Counted from the stretch's first letter, positions 9,966 through 19,542 are shown. The stretch is DNA of 64,000 bases from a bacterium (GCA_028716845.1 JAQUPF010000003.1:1-64000); one strand, 5' to 3'. The notes: a model not told the origin generated them from the sequence alone. Numbers and translations are program-made.

Positions 9966-11336
9966 TCAGGGCGTTTTCGCGACGGGCTTCGCCAGTTCGT
10001 ATTCCCTGATTCTGCGGAGGAGCGTATTCCTCGCTATGCCGACGGCCTTTGCCGTTTTCGAGTAATTCCAGCCGTTCTCATCGAGGGCGGAAGCCAGGTA
10101 TTCCCGCTCGATATCCCTGAAAGATCCCCTCGCTCTCAAGCCGGGACTGTCTCCGGCGACACTCTTCCTGATCGAGGGCGGGAGATCGTCCGCCTGAACC
10201 ATGGCCGACTTCGAGAGGACAACGGCCCGCTCGACGGCATTGTGCAGCTCCCGGACGTTCCCCGGCCAATGGTACTCGTACATGATCCGCATCGCCTCCG
10301 CGGATACCCGCTTCGGGTCGGCATCCTTCTTCCCCGACGATCCCGTCCGCCGCAGGAGATGATCGATGAGGAGCGGGATGTCCTCCTTCCTTTCCCTGAG
10401 CGGGGGGATTTCGACCGAGATGACGTTGAGCCGGTAGTACAGATCCTCCCGGAATTTACCCTCCCCCACGAGTTTCACGAGGTCCTGGTTGGTCGCGGCG
10501 ATGACCCGCACGTCGATCTTTATCGTATCGTTGCTCCCCAGCCGGCGGATCTCCTGCTCCTGGAGGACACGGAGGAGCCGGACCTGCGTCATGGGTGAGG
10601 TCGCGGATATCTCATCGAGGAAGATCGTGCCCCGGTCGGCCTCCTCGAAGAGACCCTTCTTCGCGTTGATCGCCCCCGTGAACGCGCCCTTCACGTAGCC
10701 GAACAATTCCCCCTCGAGCAATCCCTCGGGGAGCGCGCCGCAGTTGATGGGGATGAACGGCATCTCCCGCCGGCGGCCCCCGCCGTGGATCGCCCGGGCG
10801 ACGAGCTCCTTCCCGGTCCCGCTCTCGCCGCAGACGAGGACGGTCGAATCGGTCATCGCCACCTGTTCGATGAACTCATGCAGGCGGAGGATCCCCGGGC
10901 TCCGGCCGACGATGTGCCTTCGCGAGAAGGTGTCCTTGAGGGCCATCCTGAGTTGGCGGACCTCTGTCCGGAGGCGCTTCCGCTCGACGGCGTTCCTGAC
11001 CCGAATCATGATGTCCTTCGGCTCGATCGGCTTGGTCAGGTAATCGTAGGCACCGAGCTTGATCGCCTCGACGGCGGATTGTATGGTGCCGAACGCGGTC
11101 AGGATGATCACCTCCGTGTCGCCGGGGCCTTCCTTGACCCGTTTCAGGAGATCGATCCCGCCCATGACGGGCATGTTGAGATCGGCGATCACGAGGTCGT
11201 AGCAGGAGGCGTCGATCTTCCGCATCGCCTCCTCGCCGTCGCGGGCCTCCTCCGGACGGAATCCGTTTCTTTTCAGGAGAATGGAAAGGGCCTTCCGAAT
11301 CGATTCCTCGTCATCCACGATCAGGACGGATTCCAT
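9966..11336 (-). CDS. NtrC-family sigma-54-dependent response regulator
   Basis: 456 residues. The receiver domain (1-120) has the acidic pair D8-D9, phosphoacceptor D52 in IADLNMP and conserved K near 105. The AAA+ domain has Walker A GESGTGKE, the sigma-54 contact loop GAFTGA and Walker B GTIFLDEI. The C-terminus is a Fis-type HTH (YSKTAKAVGIARNTLLRRI). It activates sigma-54 RNA polymerase after phosphorylation. Its ATG overlaps the end of the five-PAS kinase by 26 bp, so that kinase is its probable partner. The sigma-54 promoter match just downstream makes the second kinase operon its likely target. Confidence 0.93.
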   Translation of the reverse strand: MESVLIVDDEESIRKALSILLKRNGFRPEEARDGEEAMRKIDASCYDLVIADLNMPVMGGIDLLKRVKEGPGDTEVIILTAFGTIQSAVEAIKLGAYDYLTKPIEPKDIMIRVRNAVERKRLRTEVRQLRMALKDTFSRRHIVGRSPGILRLHEFIEQVAMTDSTVLVCGESGTGKELVARAIHGGGRRREMPFIPINCGALPEGLLEGELFGYVKGAFTGAINAKKGLFEEADRGTIFLDEISATSPMTQVRLLRVLQEQEIRRLGSNDTIKIDVRVIAATNQDLVKLVGEGKFREDLYYRLNVISVEIPPLRERKEDIPLLIDHLLRRTGSSGKKDADPKRVSAEAMRIMYEYHWPGNVRELHNAVERAVVLSKSAMVQADDLPPSIRKSVAGDSPGLRARGSFRDIEREYLASALDENGWNYSKTAKAVGIARNTLLRRIREYELAKPVAKTP

Positions 11337-13914
11337 CGGCGCCCTCCTTCGCCAGCGGAAAGGTGATGACGAACGTCGTTCCCCCGCCGGGCTCGCTCTG
11401 GCAGGAGATGGAGCCGTGATGCGCGTTGATGATGCGGTTCACGATGGCGAGGCCGAGGCCGGTCCCGCCTTTCTTCCTGCTGAAGAACGGTCGGAATATG
11501 TTTCGCAGATCCGCCGCCGGAATCCCGCATCCGCTATCCCGGAAGACGATGGCGGCCGAATTCCCCTCCCGCTCGGTTCGGAGGCGCAGTTCCCCGGATC
11601 CGCCCATGGCCTGGCTTGCATTGATGACGAGGTTGAGGAAGACCTGCCTGATCTGGTTCTCGTCGAGGAGCGCCGTCAACGGCTCCTCGGAAAGGTCAAC
11701 CGTGATTTGTATCGTATCGGTCACGACCTTCTCCCGCGTGAAGGAATCGATGATTTCACGCATCAGCCGATTGACGTCCACCGGCGAGCAGATCGGTTCC
11801 TGCGGCCTTCCGAAGCGCAGGAAATCGGTGACGATGCCCTCCAGGCGGGCGGCCTCCTTCTCGATGATGCCGAGGAGACTCATCTCGTCCGTGCCGATGA
11901 CCTGTCCCTGCTGCTCCAGGAGCATCTTCACCGAGGTGAGGATCCCGCCGAGCGGATTGCGTATCTCGTGGGCGACGCCCGCCGCGAGCTCACCGAGACC
12001 CGCGAGATGCTGCGCCTCGGCCAGCCGTTTCTCCGTTTCACGCTGCTCGGTGACATCCCGCTCGATACACACCTTGGCGGTGAGTTTCCCTGTCTCGTCA
12101 AACAGGTAACCGGTCGAAAGCCATGAGATGAAATCGGTTCCGTCCTTCCTCCTCCTGTAGAGCTCGGCGGACCACGGCTGGAGGTCATCGGCCTTTTGGC
12201 GAATGCGTTCCAGCAGGTCGGCCGGATTCCTGTCTGAGTAGAACATACTGATGGGCTTCCCCAGCAGCTCCTCTGCCCGGTAGCCGTACATCTCCTCGCC
12301 CGCCTTGTTGATGCTCACAATCCTGTTCCCGGGATCGGTGGATATGATGCCGAGCGATGCCCTTTCGACGAGATCGGCCATATAGCGGATCTTCTCCTCG
12401 GCGTGCTTCTGTTCGGTGATGTCGCGGATGATGCTGATGCCCCCCTTCCGCCTGCCTGACGCGTCGAAGAGATAGGAGACCGACAGCCAGATGGGGAACA
12501 GGGTGCCGTCCTTCCTCCTGTCCAGTATTTCCCCCTCCCAGTTCTCGCCCTTCGCCGATTTCTCCCTGAGACTCCTGAGAAGCGACGGGTTGTTCCTCTC
12601 GGAGTGGAGGATGCTGATATGCTGCCCGATCAACTCACCGGCCGTGTAGCCGAACATCCGCTCGCCGGCCCGGTTGATGCTCATGATGACGCCGCTCTCA
12701 TCCGTCGAGATGATGCAGTGCGCCGCGCTCTCGACCAGCTCCGCCATGTAGCGGAGTTTCTCCTCGTACTCCTTGAACCGCGTCAGGTCGCGCGAGATGC
12801 CCACCGCGCCCTTGATCCTTCCCCGATCGTCCCGCAGGTACGAGGTCGCCAGCCAGATCGGGAACACCTCCCCGTTCTTCCGCCTCCCGAGCGTCTCTGC
12901 CTCCCAGGATTCGCCTTTCCCCGCAAGTTCCGCGAGCCGCTTCCTCGTCCCGCGCGGCGTCTCCGGCGCCCACAGCACGCTCACCGGCTTCCCCGGCAGT
13001 TCTCCGGCATCATAGCCGAACATCCGCTCGCCGGCCCGGTTGATGCTCGTGATGATCCCCCTCGCGTCCGTGGAGATAATGCAGTGCGCCGCGCTTTCCA
13101 CCAGCTCCGCCATGTAGCGCAGCTTCTCCTCGTACTCCTTGAATCGCGTCATGTCGCGCGAGATGCCCACCGCGCCCTTGATGTTCCCCCTGTCGTCCCG
13201 CAAATACGAGGTCGCCAGCCAGATCGGGAACACATCCCCGTTCTTCCGCCTCCCGAGCGTCTCCGCCTCCCAGGATTCGCCTTTCCCCGCAAGTTCCGCG
13301 AGCCGCTCCCTCGTCCCGTGCGGCGTCTCCGGCGCCCACAGTGCGCTCACCTGTCTCCCAACCAGTTCGCCGGTGCCGTACCCGAACATCCGCTCGCCGG
13401 CCCGGTTGATGCTCGTGATGACGCCGTTCGCGTCGGTGGAGATGATGCAGTGGGCCGCGCTCTCGACCAGCTCCGCCATGTAACGCAGCTTCTCCTCGTA
13501 CTCCTTGAAACGCGTCATGTCGCGCGAGATGCCCACCGCGCCCTTGATGTTCCCCCCGTCGTCCCGCAAATACGAGGTCGCCAGCCAGATCGGGAACACC
13601 TCCCCGTTCTTCCGCCTCCCGAGCGACTCCGCCTCCCACGACTCCCCCCTGTCCGCGAACTCCTTCAGGCGGCGGCGGAGGTCCTCAGGCACCAGTTCCG
13701 ACTGGAGGATGCTCGCGGGCCTCCCGATCAGCTCCCCGGCCGTGTAGCCGAACATCCGCTCGCCGGCCCGGTTGATGCTCGTGATGACGCCGTTCGCGTC
13801 GGTGGAGATGATACAGTTGGCGGCATGCTCCGTCAGGTTCGCGAGATGGCGGATGTAGTCGTCATTACCCTTCATGGTTTTCATCTCAATCTTGCCGCCG
13901 CGGACGAGAAGCAC
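11311..13914 (-). CDS. Sensor histidine kinase with five tandem PAS domains
   Basis: 867 residues from a GTG; ATGs at residues 11 and 14 are equally plausible starts. Five PAS-PAC units of about 122 residues fill positions ~20-625. Units 1-3 are nearly identical (NRAGERMFGY, GRRKNGEVFPIWLATSYLRDD) and are linked by KEYEEKLRYMAELVESA. At the DNA level the middle units repeat with a 366-bp period. H box VAHEIRNP puts the phosphoacceptor near H649; N box NLVINASQAM, DSGCGIP and GGTGLGL follow. There is no membrane segment, so it senses cytoplasmic signals. The NtrC-type gene overlaps its 3' end, forming a kinase/regulator pair. Confidence 0.93.
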   Translation of the reverse strand: MLLVRGGKIEMKTMKGNDDYIRHLANLTEHAANCIISTDANGVITSINRAGERMFGYTAGELIGRPASILQSELVPEDLRRRLKEFADRGESWEAESLGRRKNGEVFPIWLATSYLRDDGGNIKGAVGISRDMTRFKEYEEKLRYMAELVESAAHCIISTDANGVITSINRAGERMFGYGTGELVGRQVSALWAPETPHGTRERLAELAGKGESWEAETLGRRKNGDVFPIWLATSYLRDDRGNIKGAVGISRDMTRFKEYEEKLRYMAELVESAAHCIISTDARGIITSINRAGERMFGYDAGELPGKPVSVLWAPETPRGTRKRLAELAGKGESWEAETLGRRKNGEVFPIWLATSYLRDDRGRIKGAVGISRDLTRFKEYEEKLRYMAELVESAAHCIISTDESGVIMSINRAGERMFGYTAGELIGQHISILHSERNNPSLLRSLREKSAKGENWEGEILDRRKDGTLFPIWLSVSYLFDASGRRKGGISIIRDITEQKHAEEKIRYMADLVERASLGIISTDPGNRIVSINKAGEEMYGYRAEELLGKPISMFYSDRNPADLLERIRQKADDLQPWSAELYRRRKDGTDFISWLSTGYLFDETGKLTAKVCIERDVTEQRETEKRLAEAQHLAGLGELAAGVAHEIRNPLGGILTSVKMLLEQQGQVIGTDEMSLLGIIEKEAARLEGIVTDFLRFGRPQEPICSPVDVNRLMREIIDSFTREKVVTDTIQITVDLSEEPLTALLDENQIRQVFLNLVINASQAMGGSGELRLRTEREGNSAAIVFRDSGCGIPAADLRNIFRPFFSRKKGGTGLGLAIVNRIINAHHGSISCQSEPGGGTTFVITFPLAKEGADGIRPDRG

Positions 13915-13924
13915 TAATCAACCA

Positions 13925-14149
13925 CGGATGCAACTACAGTTCAAAGTCGAAAGTTCAAAGTCGAAAGTTGAAAGTTGAAAGAATGAAGAACCAATCAACA
14001 ACGGATTTGCACGGATACTTACGGATATCCACTGATACTATTGAAGTGGGATCCGTAAGCATCCGTGGAAATCAGTGGCTCGTGGTTCGTGTGCCCCTCC
14101 TCTCCACTTTTAACTTTCAACTTTTCACTTTGAACTGTAGTTGCATCCG
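13925..14149 (+). repeat. MITE-like element, full copy 1 (225 bp)
   Basis: A 23-bp stretch beginning CGGATGCAACTACAG at 13925-13947 is repeated exactly as its reverse complement at 14127-14149. Between them are AAAGT(T/C) runs, CACGGATAC words and an internal inverted repeat (TTACGGAT ... ATCCGTAA). CGGAT-rich sequence continues to about 14224, so the whole gap 13915-14253 holds repeats and no gene. Confidence 0.8.
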
Positions 14150-14253
14150 CGTGGATCCGCGGCAAAAAACGACCCTTTTCAAGTGCAATCCGTGCGTATC
14201 CGTGGTAATCCGTGAAGATCCGCGGAAAATTTGTTCCTTGTCCCCGCCGCGGG

Positions 14254-14856
14254 TCAGGGCGTCTCCTCGTCAGGCTCGGCCGAGAAGATGTCGCCCTCGT
14301 ACGCCGCCGACTCCTCGGTCGGCGCCGGCTCGGGCGCCGGCTCCGGCGTCGCCGTCGCGGCGGCCTCGGGCACGGGCGTCGGCGGCAGCTCGCCGAGCGT
14401 CTTCGCCACGGCGCCCGCCTCGTCGATGAGATCGACCTGGTGGACGAGCGCCAGCCAGTAGACCTCCCCGTGGAACTCGGCGCGCTCGACCGTGCAGCGG
14501 ATCCTGGCCGGCCTCGCCTCGCCGAGGGAGAGCTCGTCGGAGAGCGCCCGGGCGAGGGACGGGGGGGCGACGAAGTTGGCGCGCTGCTTGCTGAGGAAGG
14601 CGGGCGCCCATTCGCCCCGCTCCTGGGCGCCCCTCGTCCGCTCCGCCGTGCGCTCGCTGATGTCGAGGCAGAACTGGTTCTCGTCCCTCCTGATGGTCCC
14701 GCCGAGCGTGACGTTGTCGATCTCGATCAGGGCCTCCTCCTTGTACAATTCAGGAAAGCGGTTGACGTCGTGGAGCTGCACGCCGACGGGAGCCGTCGGC
14801 GAGGCGGCGAGCCACGCCGCACAGGAAACCAGGATGATGCACGCATTCATGTCCAC
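14254..14856 (-). CDS. Exported protein of unknown function, last gene of the kinase/cyclase operon
   Basis: 200 residues. The N-terminus (MDMNACIILVSCAAWLAASP) looks like a signal peptide. The middle part, residues ~25-140, is a folded-looking domain with EIDNVTLGGTIRRDENQFCL, and the C-terminal 60 residues are rich in Pro, Ala, Thr and Glu. I recognise no family. It starts 9 bp after the stop of the preceding exported protein, so it belongs to the same transcript. Confidence 0.7.
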   Translation of the reverse strand: MDMNACIILVSCAAWLAASPTAPVGVQLHDVNRFPELYKEEALIEIDNVTLGGTIRRDENQFCLDISERTAERTRGAQERGEWAPAFLSKQRANFVAPPSLARALSDELSLGEARPARIRCTVERAEFHGEVYWLALVHQVDLIDEAGAVAKTLGELPPTPVPEAAATATPEPAPEPAPTEESAAYEGDIFSAEPDEETP

Positions 14857-14865
14857 GCCCTCCCT

Positions 14866-15201
14866 TCACTCGGTGTCACGTCGATCATCCGCCCCGCGCG
14901 CGTCCCGCCGGGGCTCCTCCGCAGCCGCCTGCGGGAGCATCCCCCTTCTCGCCCGGCGGACCCACTCCCACTCCGGGTCGCCCCGGAGCCATTCGATCTG
15001 GTCCTTCGCGATCGTCACGAAGACGCCGGGGGCGTCCCGCAGTTCCACGACCGCGTTCTCCTCGTCCTCGCTGACGATGATGCAGCGCATCGAAACGCCG
15101 TCCTTGAGCCTGATCCAGTCCGGGTACGTCACCGCCTGCGCCGAGGCGCCGCACGGCGCACCGCACAGCGCGACCGCGATCGCCCACATTGCCGCCTTCA
15201 T
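14866..15201 (-). CDS. Small exported protein of unknown function
   Basis: 111 residues, with a clear signal peptide ending in GASAQA. The mature part contains DGVSMRCIIVSEDEENAVVE and ends in a charged, disordered tail. Its ATG overlaps the stop of the upstream lipoprotein by 4 bp (ATGA), the mark of translational coupling. A longer frame extending to 15966 in the same frame lies over the lipoprotein gene and is rejected. Confidence 0.7.
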   Translation of the reverse strand: MKAAMWAIAVALCGAPCGASAQAVTYPDWIRLKDGVSMRCIIVSEDEENAVVELRDAPGVFVTIAKDQIEWLRGDPEWEWVRRARRGMLPQAAAEEPRRDARGADDRRDTE

Positions 15202-15986
15202 TCCCGCCTCCCCGCACGCCGCCGGAATTCCGCCTCGAGCGGCTTCGAGAATAGGAGGAGCCGCATCCGCCGCTCGTCGAACTGCACCTCGACGTCCCTG
15301 TGGCGCCGCCGGGCCGGTTTGACGTGCCGGGCCCGCACCCGCTCGCGTAGCGGCTCCGTCTTCCACGCCTCGGTGAGCGAGTACGGGTACTGCGCCTTGA
15401 GCCAGTAGAGCCGGCCCCGGTCGTCGAACTTGAAGTAGAGGGAGAGGATCTCGTGGGACGGGTTGTTCACCATGAAATCGCCGTACTCCCCGCCGGTGGA
15501 GGCGTAGATCCGCTTCCGGTAGTCCGACGGGGCGATGGCGTTCACCGCCTCCTCGACCTCCTCCTTCCCCATCCCGAACCTGATCCCCTCGAACGAAAAC
15601 TCGCCGTCGTCCGCCGGAACGGGCGTCGGCGCCGCCGGCGCGGGCGCCCGCCTCGCCGGGGCCTGCCGCCCGGCGGCGACGAACGGACCCGGCTGGAGGG
15701 CGTTGTCGAGGAACTCGACCCGAACCATGCTTCCGAACGCCGGAGGGATGAGGTAGCCGTGCCCCGCGAGGACGTTCGGGACGCCGCGGAACCGGTAATT
15801 CCTGTACACCCAGATCTCCCGCCTCGACGCCCCCTCGCGCAGGGCATGGGAGTCGTCGGGCCGTCCGAGGAGGGCGATCACCTCGCCCTTCCCCATCCCG
15901 GCCCGAAGGCCCGCCGGCGGCGGCGCGGCGCAGCCGCATGCGACCGCCGCTGCCGCCACCGCCCATATCCGCGCCCCCGTCCCCAT
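15198..15986 (-). CDS. Lipoprotein with two BamE/SmpA-like modules
   Basis: 262 residues. The N-terminus MGTGARIWAVAAAAVAC ends in a lipobox with the acceptor Cys at 17. Two segments, GMGKGEVIALLGRPDD and GIRFGMGKEEVEEAVNAI, carry the helix motif typical of BamE/SmpA-like domains. The second module is followed by Y.LTEAWKTEPL and a basic tail. It starts 8 bp after the Ser/Thr kinase stop. Likely anchored in an envelope membrane; a link between kinase signalling and envelope assembly is inference. Confidence 0.75.
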   Translation of the reverse strand: MGTGARIWAVAAAAVACGCAAPPPAGLRAGMGKGEVIALLGRPDDSHALREGASRREIWVYRNYRFRGVPNVLAGHGYLIPPAFGSMVRVEFLDNALQPGPFVAAGRQAPARRAPAPAAPTPVPADDGEFSFEGIRFGMGKEEVEEAVNAIAPSDYRKRIYASTGGEYGDFMVNNPSHEILSLYFKFDDRGRLYWLKAQYPYSLTEAWKTEPLRERVRARHVKPARRRHRDVEVQFDERRMRLLLFSKPLEAEFRRRAGRRE

Positions 15987-15994
15987 AAGCCCCC

Positions 15995-17941
15995 TCAGCG
16001 GCCGGACTGCCCCGCCTTGAGCAGCGCCTCCAGCCGGCGGTTCGCCTCGAGGGCGTCGGCGGTCCCCGGCTTCTCCCGGATGACCCGCCGGTATCCCTCG
16101 ATCGCGGCCGCGGCGTCCTTGAGCTTCTCCTCCTTCACGACGGCGATGTTGATGAGAAGGTGGAACTCCTCCTCGCGGTCGGGATAGCGCGCGAGGATCT
16201 GCTCGTACGTCTCGATCGAGCGCTCGTAGTTGCGCACCTTCCTCCCCTTGGAGATCTCGGCCACCTTGAGCATCGCGAACGGCGCCTCGTCGCTCTTCGG
16301 GTAGGCGGCGGCGATCGCCGAGAAGCTCTCGACCGCCTCCTCCAGCTCCGCGAGCGTGTTCCCCTCCTCCTGGAGGAGGCCCATCTGGAAGAGCGCCTTC
16401 GGGGCGAGCGGGTGCGACGGGTACTCGGCGCGGACCTTCGCGTACTCCTCGACGGCCTTGAGACGCTTCTCCTTCCTCGAGAAGTCGAGCGCGCTCATGA
16501 TCCCGGACGGCTTCAGGCACTCGGCGATCCGGAACTGCGCCGGCGCCCGGAACGTCCCCGAGGGGAAGAGATCGAGCAGCCGCCGGTACTCCGAGAGGGC
16601 GAGGTCGATCATGCCGGCGTGTTCGTAGATCTCGCCGATCCGCATCTGCGCCTTCTCGGCCCACTCCGGCTCGGCGTCCTTGTAGTTCTCGACGACCGCC
16701 CGCATGGACATCACCGCGAACTGCCTGAGGCCCGTGGACGTCATGTCCGCCGCGGCGTAGTTCTCCGCCTTCCTGAAATCCGCCTCGGCGGGCGAGGCCG
16801 CGGGCGGCTCCTCCCGCTGCGGCGCGGGGGCGGCGGTCGCGATCGGGAGGGGCGTCCTCGTCGGGACGGGCGTCCTCGTCGGGACCGGCGTCCTCGTCGG
16901 CGCCGCCGGCGCCGGAATCGCGGGGGCCGCCTCGAACGCGGCCTCCTCCGCCGCCGGGGGCGGGGGCGGCTCCTCCCCTCCCCTCCGCGCCCGGACGAAC
17001 AGGAAGAGGATGGCGGCGAGCGCGAGGCAGCCGCCTCCCGCGGCGAACCACCGCGGGCGGGACCGGATGGCCGTCGAGGCGCGGACGCCGGCCGTCCTGA
17101 CCGTCCGCACGATGGTGTCGAGCATCCCCGAATCCTCGCGGAGGACCCCCTCGATCGCCGCCCTGAGCTCGCCGGCGCTCTGGAACCGCTCGGCCGGATT
17201 GGGCTTGAGACAGCGGAGGATGATCTCGTCGAGGGCGCGCGGGATCTCGGTGTTGATTTCGCACGGGCTCCTGAAATGCCCCATCGGGAGCTGGCCCGTG
17301 AACATCTCGTAGAGGATGACCCCGAAGGAGAAGATGTCGGCCCGCTGGTCCACGGCGCGGGCGTCACGGCGCTGCTCCGGGGCCATGTACTCGATGGTCC
17401 CCATCGCGATGTGGGACTGGGTGAGCGTGGAGAACTCGCCGGCGGCCTGGGCGAGCTGGACGAGGCCGAAGTCGGCGACCTTCACCGTGAGCGTGTCGCG
17501 GGTGACGAGGATGTTCGACGGCTTCAGGTCGCGGTGGACGATCCCCTTCGCGTGGGCGTAGGAGAGCGCCCGGCAGGTCTGCGCGGCGATGTCGAGCAGC
17601 TGGCGGACGGTGAGCGTCCGCTCCTTGAGGAGGGCGTCGAGGCCCAGGCCGTCCACGTACTCCATCACGAAGTAGCAGAGGTCCCCCTCGCGGCCCCGGT
17701 CGATGATCTGGATGATGTTCGGGTGGCTCAGGCGCGCGATCGTCTCGGCCTCGCGGTCGAACCGCGCGATGAACTCCGGGTCGCGGGCGAAGGCCGTCGG
17801 CAGGACCTTGACCGCCACCGCGCGGTTGAGGGACGGCTGGATCCCGCGGTAGACGACGGCCATCCCCCCCCGGCCGATCTCCTCCGTGATCTCGTAGTGC
17901 CCGAGCCGCTTGACCTCGGCCTTCCTCGGCGCCTTCGCCAT
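15995..17941 (-). CDS. PknB-type Ser/Thr protein kinase with external TPR-like region
   Basis: 648 residues. Kinase domain ~15-280: glycine loop IGRGGMAVVYRG, ATP-binding K45, catalytic HRDLKPSN with D138, DFG at 157-159, and APE in the activation segment. A membrane span lies near 300-320 (LALAAILFLFV), followed by a Pro/Thr-rich stalk with TPTR repeats and then TPR-like helices (AQMRIGEIYEHAGMIDLALS). The sensor half should therefore lie outside the cytoplasmic membrane. The gene starts 21 bp after the FHA-cyclase, whose FHA domain could bind phosphothreonine made by this kinase. Confidence 0.92.
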   Translation of the reverse strand: MAKAPRKAEVKRLGHYEITEEIGRGGMAVVYRGIQPSLNRAVAVKVLPTAFARDPEFIARFDREAETIARLSHPNIIQIIDRGREGDLCYFVMEYVDGLGLDALLKERTLTVRQLLDIAAQTCRALSYAHAKGIVHRDLKPSNILVTRDTLTVKVADFGLVQLAQAAGEFSTLTQSHIAMGTIEYMAPEQRRDARAVDQRADIFSFGVILYEMFTGQLPMGHFRSPCEINTEIPRALDEIILRCLKPNPAERFQSAGELRAAIEGVLREDSGMLDTIVRTVRTAGVRASTAIRSRPRWFAAGGGCLALAAILFLFVRARRGGEEPPPPPAAEEAAFEAAPAIPAPAAPTRTPVPTRTPVPTRTPLPIATAAPAPQREEPPAASPAEADFRKAENYAAADMTSTGLRQFAVMSMRAVVENYKDAEPEWAEKAQMRIGEIYEHAGMIDLALSEYRRLLDLFPSGTFRAPAQFRIAECLKPSGIMSALDFSRKEKRLKAVEEYAKVRAEYPSHPLAPKALFQMGLLQEEGNTLAELEEAVESFSAIAAAYPKSDEAPFAMLKVAEISKGRKVRNYERSIETYEQILARYPDREEEFHLLINIAVVKEEKLKDAAAAIEGYRRVIREKPGTADALEANRRLEALLKAGQSGR

Positions 17942-17962
17942 AAATGCTCCTTCCCTCCCCCG

Positions 17963-19519
17963 TCAGGGCGCGAGCACCCTGTGCACCTCGACCGGCTCCG
18001 CCTTCCCCTTGACCCGCACCGGCTCCATCCGCTCCCCGCGGACGCGCCCCTCCACCGCCCGCCACGTCGCGCCGCTCACGAGGATCCCGCCGCCCGGGGC
18101 GATCTCCGCCAGGCGCGCGGCGAGGTTCACGGCGTCGCCGATGACGGTGAGCTCCATCCGCTGCTCCGACCCGACGTTCCCGTAGAGCGCGTCGCCGGTG
18201 TTGATCCCGATGCCGATCCGGAGCGTCGCCCTCCCCTCCCCCCGCCACCGCTCGTTGAGGACCTCCACCGCCCGCTGCATGTCGATCGCCGTCTCCACCG
18301 CCCTGGACGGGTCGTCGCCGTGCGTGAACGCCGCCCCGAAAACGACGACGAGGGCGTCGCCGATGAACTTGTCGATCGTCCCCTCGCGCCGGAAGGCGAT
18401 GCGCGTCATCTCGCTGAAATACTCGTTGAGGGTGCCGACCACCTCGTTCGGCGGGAGCTCCTCGGAGAGGCGGGTGAAGTCGCGGATGTCGGAGAAGAGC
18501 ACCGTGACCTCCCTGATCTCGCCGCCGAGGTTGATCTCGCGCCTCCCGTCGATGACCTGCTCGACGAGGCCCGGCGGGAGGTAGCGCTGCAGGTTGTTCC
18601 GGCGGCGCACCTCGAGCTGGATGTTCGCGTAGAGGAGGGCGTTCTCGATGGCGAGGGCGGCCTGGCCGGCGATCCCCGAGAGGAGCTGGAGGTCGTCCTC
18701 GCTGAATTCGCCCGACGAGATCCTGTTCGAGACGTGGAGCACCCCGAGGGCGCGGCCCTTCCGCATGAGCGGGGCGCACATCGCCGACATCATCCGGAAT
18801 CTGAGCACGCTCCGCGCCGCCATGAACCGCTCGTCGCTCGAGGCGTCCGCCGTCAGGATCGCCACCCCCTCCCCCAGGGCCCTGTCGAGGATCGTCCTGC
18901 TCACGGCGACCGTCCCGTCGGTATCCGACTGGATCTTCGAGCGGAACAGGCGGAGCTTCAGCCGGCCGGTGGCCTCGTCCCGGAGCATGATGAACGCCTC
19001 ATCGGGGTGGAAGACATCGAAGACGGTGGCCATGAGGGCGCCCAGGAGGTCGCCGAGGTTGAGCGTGTTCGAGACGGCGCGCCCGACCTCGTACAGGACG
19101 GCGAGATGGCGGTGCGCCTTTCTGAGGCGCCCGAGGTCGGCCGGCTCCTCCCCGACCGGCGCCATCCCCTCCTCCACCTTCAGGACGGACCGGACCGTCG
19201 GCTCGGCCGGCCGGTTGTCCCCCTCCGGGCGGTCGTCCCGGTAGACGAGGACGCGCGCCCCGATGCCGATCTCGTCGCCGTCCCTGACCTCCGCCCGCTC
19301 GATCCGCGCGCCGTTCAGGAGCGTGCCGTTCTTGCTCCCGAGGTCCTCGAGGACGGCCGCGCCGCCGGGGCCGACCGTGATCGAGGCGTGCCGGCGCGAG
19401 ATGCCGAGGCCGGCGATCCCGACGGTGCAGTCGCGGCCCCTCCCGATCGTGCTCGTTCCCTCCCGGAGCTCGTGGGAGGAACCCTCTCCCGTCACGTCTT
19501 TCACCAACAGCCGCGGCAT
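17963..19519 (-). CDS. FHA-GAF-class III adenylate cyclase
   Basis: 518 residues. FHA domain at 1-95 with G26-R27 and SRRH at 41-44. GAF domain at roughly 125-290. Class III cyclase domain from about 325 to the end: metal Asp in FSDIRDFT, substrate Lys and second metal Asp in TIDKFIGDALV, adenine-type Asp and catalytic Asn/Arg in VIGDAVNLAARL. The Lys/Asp pair indicates ATP, not GTP, as substrate. It is the first gene of a five-gene operon with an extended -10 promoter 24 bp upstream. Confidence 0.92.
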   Translation of the reverse strand: MPRLLVKDVTGEGSSHELREGTSTIGRGRDCTVGIAGLGISRRHASITVGPGGAAVLEDLGSKNGTLLNGARIERAEVRDGDEIGIGARVLVYRDDRPEGDNRPAEPTVRSVLKVEEGMAPVGEEPADLGRLRKAHRHLAVLYEVGRAVSNTLNLGDLLGALMATVFDVFHPDEAFIMLRDEATGRLKLRLFRSKIQSDTDGTVAVSRTILDRALGEGVAILTADASSDERFMAARSVLRFRMMSAMCAPLMRKGRALGVLHVSNRISSGEFSEDDLQLLSGIAGQAALAIENALLYANIQLEVRRRNNLQRYLPPGLVEQVIDGRREINLGGEIREVTVLFSDIRDFTRLSEELPPNEVVGTLNEYFSEMTRIAFRREGTIDKFIGDALVVVFGAAFTHGDDPSRAVETAIDMQRAVEVLNERWRGEGRATLRIGIGINTGDALYGNVGSEQRMELTVIGDAVNLAARLAEIAPGGGILVSGATWRAVEGRVRGERMEPVRVKGKAEPVEVHRVLAP

Positions 19520-19542
19520 CGAGGCACCGTCCCGAGGGGGCG

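Noticed and set aside
13982-14170. Conserved small frame MKNQSTTDLHGYLRISTDT in the repeats (also near 40764 and, inverted, 61500)
   Set aside because: Conservation is explained by the repeated DNA. There is no ribosome site, the frame ends differ, and the words are the CGGAT repeat read in frame.
15198-17264. A 688-residue minus-strand ORF
   Set aside because: Only its last 262 residues (from 15986) look like a protein with a lipoprotein signal; the rest is an out-of-frame reading of the kinase gene.
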